DNA of 64,000 nt from LMUY01 sp965199105 (GTDB taxonomy: Bacteria > Pseudomonadota > Alphaproteobacteria > Acetobacterales > Acetobacteraceae), in NCBI GenBank assembly GCA_965199105.1, contig CBDAQO010000002.1, positions 1,922,001 to 1,986,000 of the forward strand, written 5' to 3'. Numbering within the stretch: the first letter of the stretch is position 1; the number at the start of each line of letters is the position of its first letter. This document shows positions 43,156 through 51,392 of this stretch, piece after piece. The translations under genes and the position numbers were made by a program. The notes under the pieces are model-generated. The model had not been told where the DNA came from and searched no databases. It saw only the letters and a program-made list of their open reading frames with translations.

Positions 43156-44385
43156 TTACCCGCCGCGCCGGCTCGGCTCGAAATCGTGGAATAGGTCTGC
43201 GATGGGGCGCCGGGTCAGCGCCCAGTTGGCGCCGGCACAGAATGCGGCGACCGCCGCGGCGATGAGCAGGGCAGGGGCGAACGAGCCGGACCACTCCACC
43301 ACCACTCCGGTCACCAAGGGGGCGAGCGAGCCGCCGACCGAGCCGCCGATGTTGGCCATCGCCTCGGTCGTCGCCACCAGCGCCGCCGGGGCGAGGCTGG
43401 CGGCCAGGGTCCAGCCGCTGGTGGTGGCGACGTTGGCGCTGAACAGGGCCGCCGACACCGCCGTGAGCGCCAGCGCCGCACTGCCCGACACGGCAGCGAG
43501 CGCGCTGCAAGCGGCCGAGACGAACAGCCCGGCGACCAGCGGCCCCTGCCGTGCCGCGCGCTCGCTCCATCGCCGGCTCAGCCGGTCGGACAGCCAGCCG
43601 CCACCCACCGCGCCCAGGAACCCGGCGAACTGCGGCACCGACGACCACAGCGCCGCCGCGGCGGCCGCCATGTGCCAGCGCTGCACCAGGTAGCCCGGCA
43701 GCCAGGTGACGTAGAGCCACGTGATGTACACCGTCCCGCCGAAGCCCAGCAGCAGGCCCCACACCGTGCGTTGCCGCAGCAGCCCGCCCCATTGCCGCGG
43801 CCCGGCGATGCGCGGCGCCGCCTCGCGCGCCGGCAGGTCGCGGTAGACCAGCGCCCAGGCCGCCGCCACCAGCAACCCGGCTACCCCCATCGCGGCAAAG
43901 CTGGCCCGCCAGCCGGCCACCAGCATCAGCGGCGTCAGCAGCAGGGGCGCCAAGGCCGGGCCGAGCGAGGCGGACGCGTTGAGCAGCCCCATCGGCAGCG
44001 CGCGGTCGGGTGCGTCGAAGCGGTCGGCGCAAACCCGGGCGCCACCCACGAACATCGGCGCCTCTCCCAGGCCCAGTGCCACGCGGGCGCCGATGAATTG
44101 CGGCAGCGACGCCACCAATCCGGCGCCGGCCTGCACGCACGACCACAGCCCGAGCGCCCCCGCCAGCGCCCAGCGCGCGCCCAGCCGGTCCACCAGGCTG
44201 CCGGCCGGCAGTTGCGCCACGGCATAGCTCCAGGCGAACGCGGACAGCAGCAGGCCGGCTTGCGCTTCCGACAGATGCAAGTCGGCGCGGATGGCGGGCA
44301 GGGCGATGGACACGGCCGAGCGGTCGATGAAGTTGACGCAGCCGGCCACCACCAGCAGCGTCACCGCGACCGTGCGCAGCCGCAC
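43156..44385 (-). CDS. Major facilitator superfamily transporter
   Basis: About 409 residues from GTG 44385, which overlaps the end of the Rieske gene. Twelve hydrophobic helices; TM1 is 'TVAVTLLVVAGCVNFIDRSA', with the MFS loop motif 'GSLVDRLGARWAL' between TM2 and TM3 and its counterpart 'GGWLSDRLSRRW' in the second half. Topology and sequence resemble the anion:cation (aromatic acid/glucarate) symporters. Coupling to the ring-hydroxylating enzyme suggests import of its aromatic substrate. The start codon is uncertain. Confidence 0.87.
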   Translation of the reverse strand: MRLRTVAVTLLVVAGCVNFIDRSAVSIALPAIRADLHLSEAQAGLLLSAFAWSYAVAQLPAGSLVDRLGARWALAGALGLWSCVQAGAGLVASLPQFIGARVALGLGEAPMFVGGARVCADRFDAPDRALPMGLLNASASLGPALAPLLLTPLMLVAGWRASFAAMGVAGLLVAAAWALVYRDLPAREAAPRIAGPRQWGGLLRQRTVWGLLLGFGGTVYITWLYVTWLPGYLVQRWHMAAAAAALWSSVPQFAGFLGAVGGGWLSDRLSRRWSERAARQGPLVAGLFVSAACSALAAVSGSAALALTAVSAALFSANVATTSGWTLAASLAPAALVATTEAMANIGGSVGGSLAPLVTGVVVEWSGSFAPALLIAAAVAAFCAGANWALTRRPIADLFHDFEPSRRGG

Positions 44386-44396
44386 CGCAGCCAGCG

Positions 44397-46424
44397 CTAC
44401 AGGTCTAGCACCAGCGTGCCGCCCGCCCGCCCGCGGGAGCAGCACACCGTCACGCGCTGGTTTAATGCCCGCTCCGCTTCGGAGAGGTAGAGGTCCCGGT
44501 GGTCGACCTCGCCGCTCACCACGCGGGTGACGCAGGTGCCGCAAACGCCTTGCTCGCAGGAGACCGGAATACCGACGCCGTATTCGGCCAACACCTGCAC
44601 GATGCTGCGTTCGGACGCCACCTCGGCCGTCACCCCGCTGCGCTGCGCCACCACGGTGAACGGCTCGCCCTTGCGGTCCACGTCGGCGGTGAAGCGCTCG
44701 CGGTGCACGCGCTGCGGTGCCCAGCCGAGCTGCTCGGTGGTGGCGGCCACCGTGTCCTGCAGCCGGGACGGGCCGCAGACGTAGACGTGCGCGTCCGCTG
44801 GGGCCGCCATCAGGGTGGCCAGCGTGTCCAGCCGGGTACCGCGCTCGCCGCCCGACAGATGCAGCCGCACGCGCTCGGCAAACGGTGCGGCCGCCAGCTC
44901 GGCCGCGAACGGAGCGGTGGCCTCGCTATGGGCCGCGTAGTGCAGCTCGAACGGGCGGCCCTCGCGGTAGAGCGACAGCGCCATCGGGATCATCGGCGTG
45001 ACCCCGATGCCGCCGGCCATCAACACGCTGTAGCTCGGCGCCTCGGCCAGCACGAAGTGGTTGCGCGGCGCGGTGATGCGCACCCGGCGCCCCTCGGCGA
45101 AGGCGGCATGGATGGTGGCCGAACCGCCGCGCGACGCGGCCTCGAGCAGCACTGCGATGCGGTAGCGCCGCCGGTCCGCCGGGTCGCCGCAGAGCGAGTA
45201 TTGCCGCACGATCCCGGTGGCGACGTGCACGTCGATATGCGCGCCGGGCTGGAACGGCGGCAGTTCGCTGCCATCGGGCGCCACCAGCTCGAGCGCCAGC
45301 ACGCGCTCGGCCTGGCGGGTGACCCGGTCCACCACCACAGCGATGGTGCCCGGCGCGCCTGGCCCGAGCAGCATGGCGCCCGGCTTGGCCACGCGCGGGG
45401 CCGGCGGCGGGGCGTGGCGCACCTCCTCCTCGCCGTTCTGCCGCAGCAGGTCGAGCAGCCGGTTGCGCATGATCATGCCCGGCCGGTCCGACGGCATATG
45501 CGCCTCCCGCCGGGCCGCGATGTCGATGGTGGCGTCCGGATCGGTGCTCTCCAGCACCGCCTTGTCCTCGTTGGTGATCCGGAGGTCCCACGCGATCAGC
45601 TTGTCCGCCGGGCAATCGGCCTCGCTATCGTTGCGATACAGCAGTTGCGTGAGCTGGATGGTGCCGTCATCCACCGGGGTGGCGCAGTTGATGATGATAT
45701 GCCGGATGCCGCTCGGGTATTCCATGTCCATGCGGCGCGAGAACGGCAGGTACCAGTGGTTCTGCATCGTGCGCGTGGTGTGCGCCGTCGTCACGCCGGT
45801 GATCTGGTGCGCCTCGGGCGGGTTCAGGATGTCCACGATGGTGGTGGCGTAGAAGCCGTAATCCGTCTCCACCAGCTCGTACATCTGCGGCTTGGGCTGC
45901 GCCGCGTTGCCGAACGTTGCCTGGTGCACGAAGGCGAAATGGGCGTTGTCGAACGAGTTCTCCATCATACGCAGCGGCGCGGTCTGCCAGGTCTCGTAGA
46001 ACTGGAAGATACGCCGGAACGCCGGGTCGCGGTCTTCCGGGATGTCGAACAGGTCTTCCAGCGGCTGTTCCAGGGCGACCCAGGCGTAGCCGTAGCGCGC
46101 GGTGCACCAGAACGCCTCCACGCCCAGCGCCGGCAGCGGCTTGTCGGCCTCGTATTGCGGGATGCGGACCAATGTTCCGGTGCCGTCATAGGTCCAGCCG
46201 TGGTAGCCGCAGACGATGCGGCCGGCTTCGCACCAGCCCTTGGAGAGCTTGGCGGTGCGGTGGCAGCAGCGGTCCCGCAGCGCACGCGGCGTTCCCGTCT
46301 CGTCGAGGAACAGCACGATGTCGACGCCCATGAGGCGGAACGGCTTTGGCCCGGCCTCGAGTTCATGCACTGGCATGATGGCGTACCAGAACTTACGAAA
46401 CAGGTTTTGTTGGGTGGTGAGCAT
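44397..46424 (-). CDS. Rieske oxygenase fused to a VanB/phthalate-dioxygenase-type reductase
   Basis: 675 residues in one chain. The Rieske centre is C53-x-H55 ('RCCHRTAKLSKGW') and C72-x2-H75 ('IVCGYHGWTYDG'). The mononuclear iron site is in 'MENSFDNAHFAFVH'. From ~350 a reductase follows: flavin motif 'VRQYSLCGDP', NAD region 'LMAGGIGVTPMIPMA', then a plant-type ferredoxin with 'SCEQGVCGTCV' and a distal 'VTVCCSRG'. VanA/VanB or Pob-type systems normally use two proteins. The substrate is probably an aromatic acid or ether. The MFS gene is coupled downstream. Confidence 0.9.
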   Translation of the reverse strand: MLTTQQNLFRKFWYAIMPVHELEAGPKPFRLMGVDIVLFLDETGTPRALRDRCCHRTAKLSKGWCEAGRIVCGYHGWTYDGTGTLVRIPQYEADKPLPALGVEAFWCTARYGYAWVALEQPLEDLFDIPEDRDPAFRRIFQFYETWQTAPLRMMENSFDNAHFAFVHQATFGNAAQPKPQMYELVETDYGFYATTIVDILNPPEAHQITGVTTAHTTRTMQNHWYLPFSRRMDMEYPSGIRHIIINCATPVDDGTIQLTQLLYRNDSEADCPADKLIAWDLRITNEDKAVLESTDPDATIDIAARREAHMPSDRPGMIMRNRLLDLLRQNGEEEVRHAPPPAPRVAKPGAMLLGPGAPGTIAVVVDRVTRQAERVLALELVAPDGSELPPFQPGAHIDVHVATGIVRQYSLCGDPADRRRYRIAVLLEAASRGGSATIHAAFAEGRRVRITAPRNHFVLAEAPSYSVLMAGGIGVTPMIPMALSLYREGRPFELHYAAHSEATAPFAAELAAAPFAERVRLHLSGGERGTRLDTLATLMAAPADAHVYVCGPSRLQDTVAATTEQLGWAPQRVHRERFTADVDRKGEPFTVVAQRSGVTAEVASERSIVQVLAEYGVGIPVSCEQGVCGTCVTRVVSGEVDHRDLYLSEAERALNQRVTVCCSRGRAGGTLVLDL

Positions 46425-46565
46425 GGCGGTCTCGCGGTCTCGGGCGGCGCCTGGCCCTGTTTGGCTGCACCACCGCGGCCATTAACACTTGGCCGTGGCC
46501 GCAGGGGAAGCGGGTAACGCCCGCTGCGGTCACCGGACTGGCCGGGCAATCAAGTTTGCCGCGAC

Positions 46566-46593
46566 CTTCTCCCGACCGCGGGAGAGGGAGAAG
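46566..46593. repeat. CTTCTCCC/GGGAGAAG hairpin repeat, copy B
   Basis: CTTCTCCC (46566-46573) and GGGAGAAG (46586-46593) form a hairpin with a 12-base loop that contains a further GGGAG. It lies between the Rieske gene start and the end of a 56-aa gene, on whose strand it would be a downstream hairpin. It is related to copies A and C. Confidence 0.55.
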
Positions 46594-46633
46594 CAAGGGA
46601 GAGTGGGATTGCCCTTGCCGCGGGGTGCACCGG

Positions 46634-46804
46634 CTAGTGGGCGGTGGGGAAGCGGTAGCTGGGCGCGGCAGTCCGGCTGGCCATCAGGTCCGGCTGCTGT
46701 TGCGCGAGTTCGGCCAGCAGCGACCACACCCGGTCCGGCTCCATCTTGCTGTCGGGGTCGTTCAACAGGCGCTCGAGTTCCATCAGCTTGTCATCGTCGC
46801 TCAT
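46634..46804 (-). CDS. Small conserved-looking protein (56 aa)
   Basis: ATG 46804 has a weak GGTGAAG site. The product is acidic and helical ('SDDDKLMELERLLNDPDSKM', 'PDRVWSLLAELAQQQPDLMA'), which looks like a real folded peptide rather than chance translation. Function unknown. It follows the 402-aa gene on the same strand, with a low-GC spacer containing two GTTAAC sites upstream. Confidence 0.65.
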   Translation of the reverse strand: MSDDDKLMELERLLNDPDSKMEPDRVWSLLAELAQQQPDLMASRTAAPSYRFPTAH

Positions 46805-46868
46805 CGCTTCACCGCCACATGCTGCGTCGCAACATTTATGCGCGCAACGATCGGCAAACAAGCAAACA

Positions 46869-46900
46869 GCGTTAACAATCGTTCACAGAAACGTTAACGT
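46869..46900. promoter_or_regulatory. Twin GTTAAC sites in a low-GC patch
   Basis: CGTTAAC occurs at 46870-46876 and again at 46892-46898, exactly 22 bp (two helical turns) apart, in an AT-richer spacer upstream of the 56-aa gene. Such spacing fits a dimeric operator; no regulator can be named. Confidence 0.3.
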
Positions 46901-46905
46901 GAGCG

Positions 46906-48114
46906 TTAGTTCGACGACGTCACCGCCGGCGCTAGCGCAACCGTCTTGGCGGCGGGATGGGCCGGGTTGCGGAAGCGCAGCTCGCCGTCCGGCGCGGCAT
47001 CCTCGGTGCCAAACATCTCGAGCCGGCTGGTGCAGGTGACGGCCACGACCGCCTTGGCGCCGGGATCGGTCAGGAACTGCCTCGCCTCGCCCTCGAGGTC
47101 GAGCCGCTCGCGCAGCAGCCGCCACTCGATCTTGTCGGTGTCCTCGATGAACATGGCGAGGATGCCGGGCCGCGCCCCGGTCAGCCGCGTCGGCGCCACC
47201 GCGGCCATCCGGCGCCGCACCGCGCAGGCGACCTCGTTCTCCTGGCCCGCGCGCGCCGCCATCACGAACATACTACGCTCGGCCACCGTCACCGCCAGGT
47301 GCGCCTCGGGGCCGAACTCGTTGCGCAGCCGCGGCATCAGGCCGAGCTCGTCCGCCTGCGCCGCCGCCAGCATCAGCGGGTCCAGCCGCAGCACCGCCGC
47401 CTCATCGTGGTCCGCCCGCCGCATCGACGACAGCATCGCCGTAATGCGGGCGTGCAACGCGCCCAGCGCGTCCCCTTCGGGCAGGTCCTTCAGACCGCCC
47501 GGCAGCGTCATCTTCAGCAGATAGCGCCCGGGATGCGCCGCCAGCCACGTCTGCAGCTCCGGGTCGACGCGGTCGCACAGCCGGCACCACGCGCCGCGAT
47601 GCACGCCACGGCCGTCCTCGGCCGAGACCAGCTCGCAGGCGACTTCCGCCTCCTGGCCATCGCGATACAGCATCAGGTCGAAGCTCGCGGCGTCTTCCAG
47701 GCCGGGGTAGCTGACCTGGAAACCGCGCGCCTTCTGCAACGCCGCCGCGCGCAGCATGTGGAAGATCGGCATCAGCGTGCAATTCGCTTGCGCCGCCTGC
47801 TGCAAGGCATGGCGCAGCCGCTCGCGCCCCTTGCCGGGCAACGTTTCGAACAGGCGGCTGGCGTCGGCGGCCAGGCTCACGATGCGCCGCTCCGCCAGGC
47901 TTGGCGCCCGGTTGCGCCCGACCCGGCGCCAGCGCTCGATGGTCAGCTCCAGCACGTGGCGCTGCATTACCGCCCGGCCAAACCGGGTCTGGTCCCGCGC
48001 CGCCTGTTGGATGGTTTGCAGCCGCTCATCCCATTCGGCCACGCCGAAGCCTTCGACGAACGCTTCCAGTGCGGCGGGATCGACAGGCGGTATGGCGTCG
48101 GGCATGGCGAGCAT
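46906..48114 (-). CDS. Uncharacterised protein, possible degenerate PD-(D/E)XK-like fold (402 aa)
   Basis: 402 residues, no signal peptide or membrane helix. The N-terminal ~130 residues are helical. Around residues 146-170, 'SFDLMLYRDGQEAEVACELV' then 'SAEDGRGVHR' resembles the core of PD-(D/E)XK nuclease-like proteins (D...VECKxxS...GR), but the key lysine position is E161, so it would be inactive or misread. The rest is mixed and matches nothing I know. The start may be ATG 48114 or 48105. It is followed on the same strand by the 56-aa gene. Confidence 0.6.
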   Translation of the reverse strand: MLAMPDAIPPVDPAALEAFVEGFGVAEWDERLQTIQQAARDQTRFGRAVMQRHVLELTIERWRRVGRNRAPSLAERRIVSLAADASRLFETLPGKGRERLRHALQQAAQANCTLMPIFHMLRAAALQKARGFQVSYPGLEDAASFDLMLYRDGQEAEVACELVSAEDGRGVHRGAWCRLCDRVDPELQTWLAAHPGRYLLKMTLPGGLKDLPEGDALGALHARITAMLSSMRRADHDEAAVLRLDPLMLAAAQADELGLMPRLRNEFGPEAHLAVTVAERSMFVMAARAGQENEVACAVRRRMAAVAPTRLTGARPGILAMFIEDTDKIEWRLLRERLDLEGEARQFLTDPGAKAVVAVTCTSRLEMFGTEDAAPDGELRFRNPAHPAAKTVALAPAVTSSN

Positions 48115-48194
48115 CTGAGTATTTGGCCCCCGAATTACCGACTCACAAATTGGTGAGGATCGCGCTTTTTCGCCAGGCCATTAACTTACCGCAG

Positions 48195-49280
48195 TTAACC
48201 CCGCACCAATGCGCCGCCGGCCTGCGCGCGATGCCGCAACAGGTGGTCAGCCAGCACGCAGGCCAGCATCGCCTCGCCCACTGGAACCGCCCGGATCCCG
48301 ACGCAGGGGTCATGCCGCCCGCGCGTGGCCACCGTCACATCCTGGCCATGGACGTCCACCGAGGCGACCGGCGCCAGGATCGAGCTGGTTGGCTTGACGG
48401 CGAAGCGGGCGACGATCGGCTGCCCGGTGGAGATGCCGCCCAGGATGCCGCCGGCGTGGTTGCTGCCGAACGTGACCTGCCCGCCCTCCATCCGCATCGC
48501 GTCGGCGTTGGCCTCGCCGCGCGACCCAGCGGCGGCAAACCCGTCGCCGATTTCCACGCCCTTGACCGCGTTGATCCCCATCAGCGCGGCGGCGATCTCG
48601 GCGTCCAGCTTGCCGTAGAGCGGCGCCCCGAGCCCGGGCGGCACGCCGTCCGCTACCAGCTCGATCACGGCGCCGATGGAGGAGCCCTCTTTGCGCACGG
48701 CGGCCAAAAGCGCCTCCCAGCGCAGGGCGGCCGCCGGGTCGGGGCAGAAGAACGGGTTGGCGTCCACCGCGTCCCAGTCCCACGCCGCGCGGTCCACCGC
48801 GTCCGTCCCCATCTGCACCAGCGCGCCGCGGATGCGCACGCCGGGCAGCAGCAGCCGCGCCACCGCCCCCGCCGCCACCCGGCAGGCCGTCTCCCGCGCC
48901 GATGACCGGCCGCCGCCACGGTAGTCGCGGATGCCATATTTGAGCTGGTAGGTGATGTCGGCATGGCCGGGCCGAAAGCGCTCGGCGATGTCCCCGTAGT
49001 CGCGCGAGCGCTGGTCGGTGTTCTCGATCTGCAGCGCGATCGGCGTGCCGGTGCTGCGCCCTTCGAACACGCCGGAGAGGATGCGCACGGCGTCCGCCTC
49101 CTGCCGCTGGGTGGTGAAGCGGGATTGGCCGGGGCGGCGGCGGTCGAGGAAGGGCTGCAGGTCGGCTTCGCTCAGCGGGATTTGCGGCGGGCAGCCATCC
49201 ACCACGCAGCCGATCGCCGGGCCGTGGCTTTCGCCCCAGGTGGTGACGCGGAACAGGTGGCCGAAGCTGTTGTGGCTCAC
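48195..49280 (-). CDS. aroC: Chorismate synthase
   Basis: 361 residues, full length. It forms chorismate from EPSP with reduced FMN, the last step of the shikimate pathway. 'NSFGHLFRVTTWGESHGPAI', 'RRRPGQSRFTTQRQEADAV', 'RPGHADITYQLKYGIRDYRG' and 'GRSSARETACRVAAGA' are diagnostic. The start is GTG 49280, overlapping the VOC gene stop (GTGA). It is the last gene of the fabI-VOC-aroC unit. Confidence 0.97.
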   Translation of the reverse strand: MSHNSFGHLFRVTTWGESHGPAIGCVVDGCPPQIPLSEADLQPFLDRRRPGQSRFTTQRQEADAVRILSGVFEGRSTGTPIALQIENTDQRSRDYGDIAERFRPGHADITYQLKYGIRDYRGGGRSSARETACRVAAGAVARLLLPGVRIRGALVQMGTDAVDRAAWDWDAVDANPFFCPDPAAALRWEALLAAVRKEGSSIGAVIELVADGVPPGLGAPLYGKLDAEIAAALMGINAVKGVEIGDGFAAAGSRGEANADAMRMEGGQVTFGSNHAGGILGGISTGQPIVARFAVKPTSSILAPVASVDVHGQDVTVATRGRHDPCVGIRAVPVGEAMLACVLADHLLRHRAQAGGALVRG

Positions 49281-49669
49281 GGCGCCGCGCTGCGATGCCG
49301 GGTGTGCACCTTATTGCCCTCGGGGTCGTGCAGGTAGGCGCCGTAGTAGTCCGCGGCGTATTGCGGCCGCAGCCCGGGTGGTCCGGCGTCGCGGCCGCCC
49401 TGGGCCAGCCCGGCCTGATAGGCGGCGACCACGGCGTCCCGGCTTGGCGCCTCGATCGCGATCATCACGCCGTTGCCGGCCGTGGCGGGCTCGCCGTCGA
49501 ACGGGATGCCCACGAACAGATGCGGCAGGTGGCCGTCGCGCGCCCAGCCAACGAAGCTGCCATCGGCCGCGGTCTGCATCCGGGTGATGCCCAGCGGCGC
49601 CAGGAACGCGTCGTAGAACGCGGCCATGCGCGCCATGTCGTTGGCGCCCAGCGTGACGTGACTGAACAG
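49277..49669 (-). CDS. VOC (glyoxalase/bleomycin resistance-like) protein, probable CTG start
   Basis: 130 residues if translation starts at CTG 49669. The first VOC strand 'FSHVTLGANDMARMAAFYDA' includes the conserved metal-site histidine and lies before the first ATG (49636), so an upstream start is needed. AGGAGG, which overlaps the fabI stop codon, ends 5 bp before CTG; no ATG, GTG or TTG is available there. The end 'YGAYLHDPEGNKVHTRHR' is typical VOC. The reading frame is continuous with fabI across its TAG. Substrate unknown. Confidence 0.8.
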   Translation of the reverse strand: MFSHVTLGANDMARMAAFYDAFLAPLGITRMQTAADGSFVGWARDGHLPHLFVGIPFDGEPATAGNGVMIAIEAPSRDAVVAAYQAGLAQGGRDAGPPGLRPQYAADYYGAYLHDPEGNKVHTRHRSAAP

Positions 49670-49678
49670 GGCGGCCTC

Positions 49679-50536
49679 CTACTCCGACGGGGTCACGGTG
49701 ATGTCGGGCGCGGTCGGGTTCTTCATGCCCACGATATGGTAGCCGCTATCGACGTGCAGCACCTCGCCGGTGGTGCCGGATGCGAGGTCGGACAGCAGGT
49801 AGATCGCGGCGCCGCCCACCTCGTCGATCGTGGTGTTGCGCTCGAGCGGCGAATTGTATTGGTTCCAGCGCAGGATGTAGCGGAAGTCGCCGATCCCGCT
49901 CGCCGCCAGCGTCTTGATCGGCCCGGCGCTGATCGCGTTCACCCGGATGCCGGCTTTGCCCAGGTCGGCCGCCAAATAGCGCACCGACGCCTCGAGCGCC
50001 GCCTTCGCCACGCCCATGATGTTGTAGTGCGGCATCACCCGTTCGGCGCCCAGGTAGCTCATGGTGAGCAGCGAACCCCCGGGCCGCAGCATCGGCACCG
50101 CCCGAGCACAGACCGCGGTGAACGAGAAGCATGAGATGTCGAGCGCGGTAAGGAACACGTCGCGCGGGGTGTCGATGTATTTGCCGCGCAGGAACGCCTT
50201 GTCCGCCCAGCCGATTGAATGGACCAGAAAGTCGAACTCGCCCCAGCGCTCCGCCAGGCCGGCGAAGGCGGTGTCCAGGCTGATGTCGTCGGACACGTCG
50301 CAGGGGAACACCACCTGGCTGCCCAGGCTCTCCGCCAGCGGGCGCACGCGCTTGCCGAGGCCCTCGCCCTGGTAGGTGAAGGCCAGTTCGGCGCCCTGCG
50401 CGGCGCAGGCGGCGGCGATGCCCCAGGCCACCGAGCGCTCGTTGGCGACACCCATGATGAGGCCGCGCTTGCCCGCCATCAGCGTGCCACCCTGGGGCTT
50501 GGCCACGGGTTTGGCCAGCGGGGTCGCATCCGGCAT
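49679..50536 (-). CDS. fabI: Enoyl-[acyl-carrier-protein] reductase (NADH)
   Basis: 285 residues from ATG 50536 with GAGGA upstream. It reduces enoyl-ACP in fatty acid elongation. FabI features are 'GKRGLIMGVANERSVAWGIA', 'HSIGWADKAFLRGKYIDTPR', 'LTMSYLGAERVMPHYNIMGV' (catalytic Tyr and Lys region) and 'RVNAISAGPIKTLAASGIG'. It is divergent from pdxH across 150 bp. Its TAG is part of the ribosome-binding region of the VOC gene. Confidence 0.96.
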   Translation of the reverse strand: MPDATPLAKPVAKPQGGTLMAGKRGLIMGVANERSVAWGIAAACAAQGAELAFTYQGEGLGKRVRPLAESLGSQVVFPCDVSDDISLDTAFAGLAERWGEFDFLVHSIGWADKAFLRGKYIDTPRDVFLTALDISCFSFTAVCARAVPMLRPGGSLLTMSYLGAERVMPHYNIMGVAKAALEASVRYLAADLGKAGIRVNAISAGPIKTLAASGIGDFRYILRWNQYNSPLERNTTIDEVGGAAIYLLSDLASGTTGEVLHVDSGYHIVGMKNPTAPDITVTPSE

Positions 50537-50686
50537 GTGGGGTTTCCTCTTTGCAGAACGGTGTCGGCGGTGGTGGCACAGGCGCTCGCAATAGGGAAGA
50601 GCGAGCCGCGCCTTCGCCGGTATGCGGGGCCCGCTTGCGCCGCGCGGCAATCGCCCCACACTTGGCGCAACAGGAGGCCCCCGCCG

Positions 50687-51304
50687 ATGCCCGACACCAA
50701 CGCGCCCGCAAGCCGCCCCGTCCCGGTGACCGACGACCCGATCGGCCTGTTCCACACCTGGCTCGCGGAGGCGCGCGAGACCGAGCCGAACGACCCCAAC
50801 GCCATGACCCTGGCCACCGCCACGCCGGGCGGCGCGCCCTCGGCCCGGATGGTGCTGCTGAAGGATTGCGACGCGCGCGGCTTCGTCTTCTATAGCAACG
50901 CGCAGAGCCGCAAGGGGGGCGAACTGGCCGCCAACAGCCAGGTCGCGCTGCTGTTCCACTGGAAGTCGCTGCGCCGCCAGGTGCGGGTCGAGGGCCGCGT
51001 GTCGCCGGTGTCGCACGAGGAGGCGGACGCGTATTTCGCCAGCCGGCACCGCCTCTCCCGCCTGGGCGCGATCGCCTCCGACCAGTCCCGCACGCTGCCG
51101 AGCCGGGCCGAACTGGAACGCCGCCTGGCCGACGCCGGGGCGCGCTACCCGGGCGAAGACATCCCGCGCCCCGAGCACTGGACCGGCTTTCGCGTCGACC
51201 CGGCGCGGCTCGAGTTCTGGCAGGACATGCCCTATCGCCTGCACGACCGCCGGATCTACACCCGCACCGGAGACGGCTGGGCCACGGAGGCGCTGTACCC
51301 ATAA
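50687..51304 (+). CDS. pdxH: Pyridoxine/pyridoxamine 5'-phosphate oxidase
   Basis: 205 residues from ATG 50687, preceded by AGGAGG. It oxidises PNP/PMP to PLP using FMN. 'PNAMTLATATPGGAPSARMV', 'GFVFYSNAQSRKGGELAANS', 'RLGAIASDQSRTL' and the C-terminal 'WQDMPYRLHDRRIYTR' are standard PdxH motifs. The fabI/pdxH divergent arrangement is common in alphaproteobacteria. Confidence 0.95.
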   Translation: MPDTNAPASRPVPVTDDPIGLFHTWLAEARETEPNDPNAMTLATATPGGAPSARMVLLKDCDARGFVFYSNAQSRKGGELAANSQVALLFHWKSLRRQVRVEGRVSPVSHEEADAYFASRHRLSRLGAIASDQSRTLPSRAELERRLADAGARYPGEDIPRPEHWTGFRVDPARLEFWQDMPYRLHDRRIYTRTGDGWATEALYP

Positions 51305-51392
51305 CGGCTGGCCTCCACCCTTATCAAAACACTGGCGTGACCGCGAACAAGCGAAGATTATAGCGGCAAGCAACAACCGCGCAGGTGCCGCC

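Noticed and set aside
44499..46517. 672-codon + strand frame opposite the Rieske fusion gene
   Set aside because: Shadow of the oxygenase-reductase gene; no domain, abnormal His/Arg/Gly composition.
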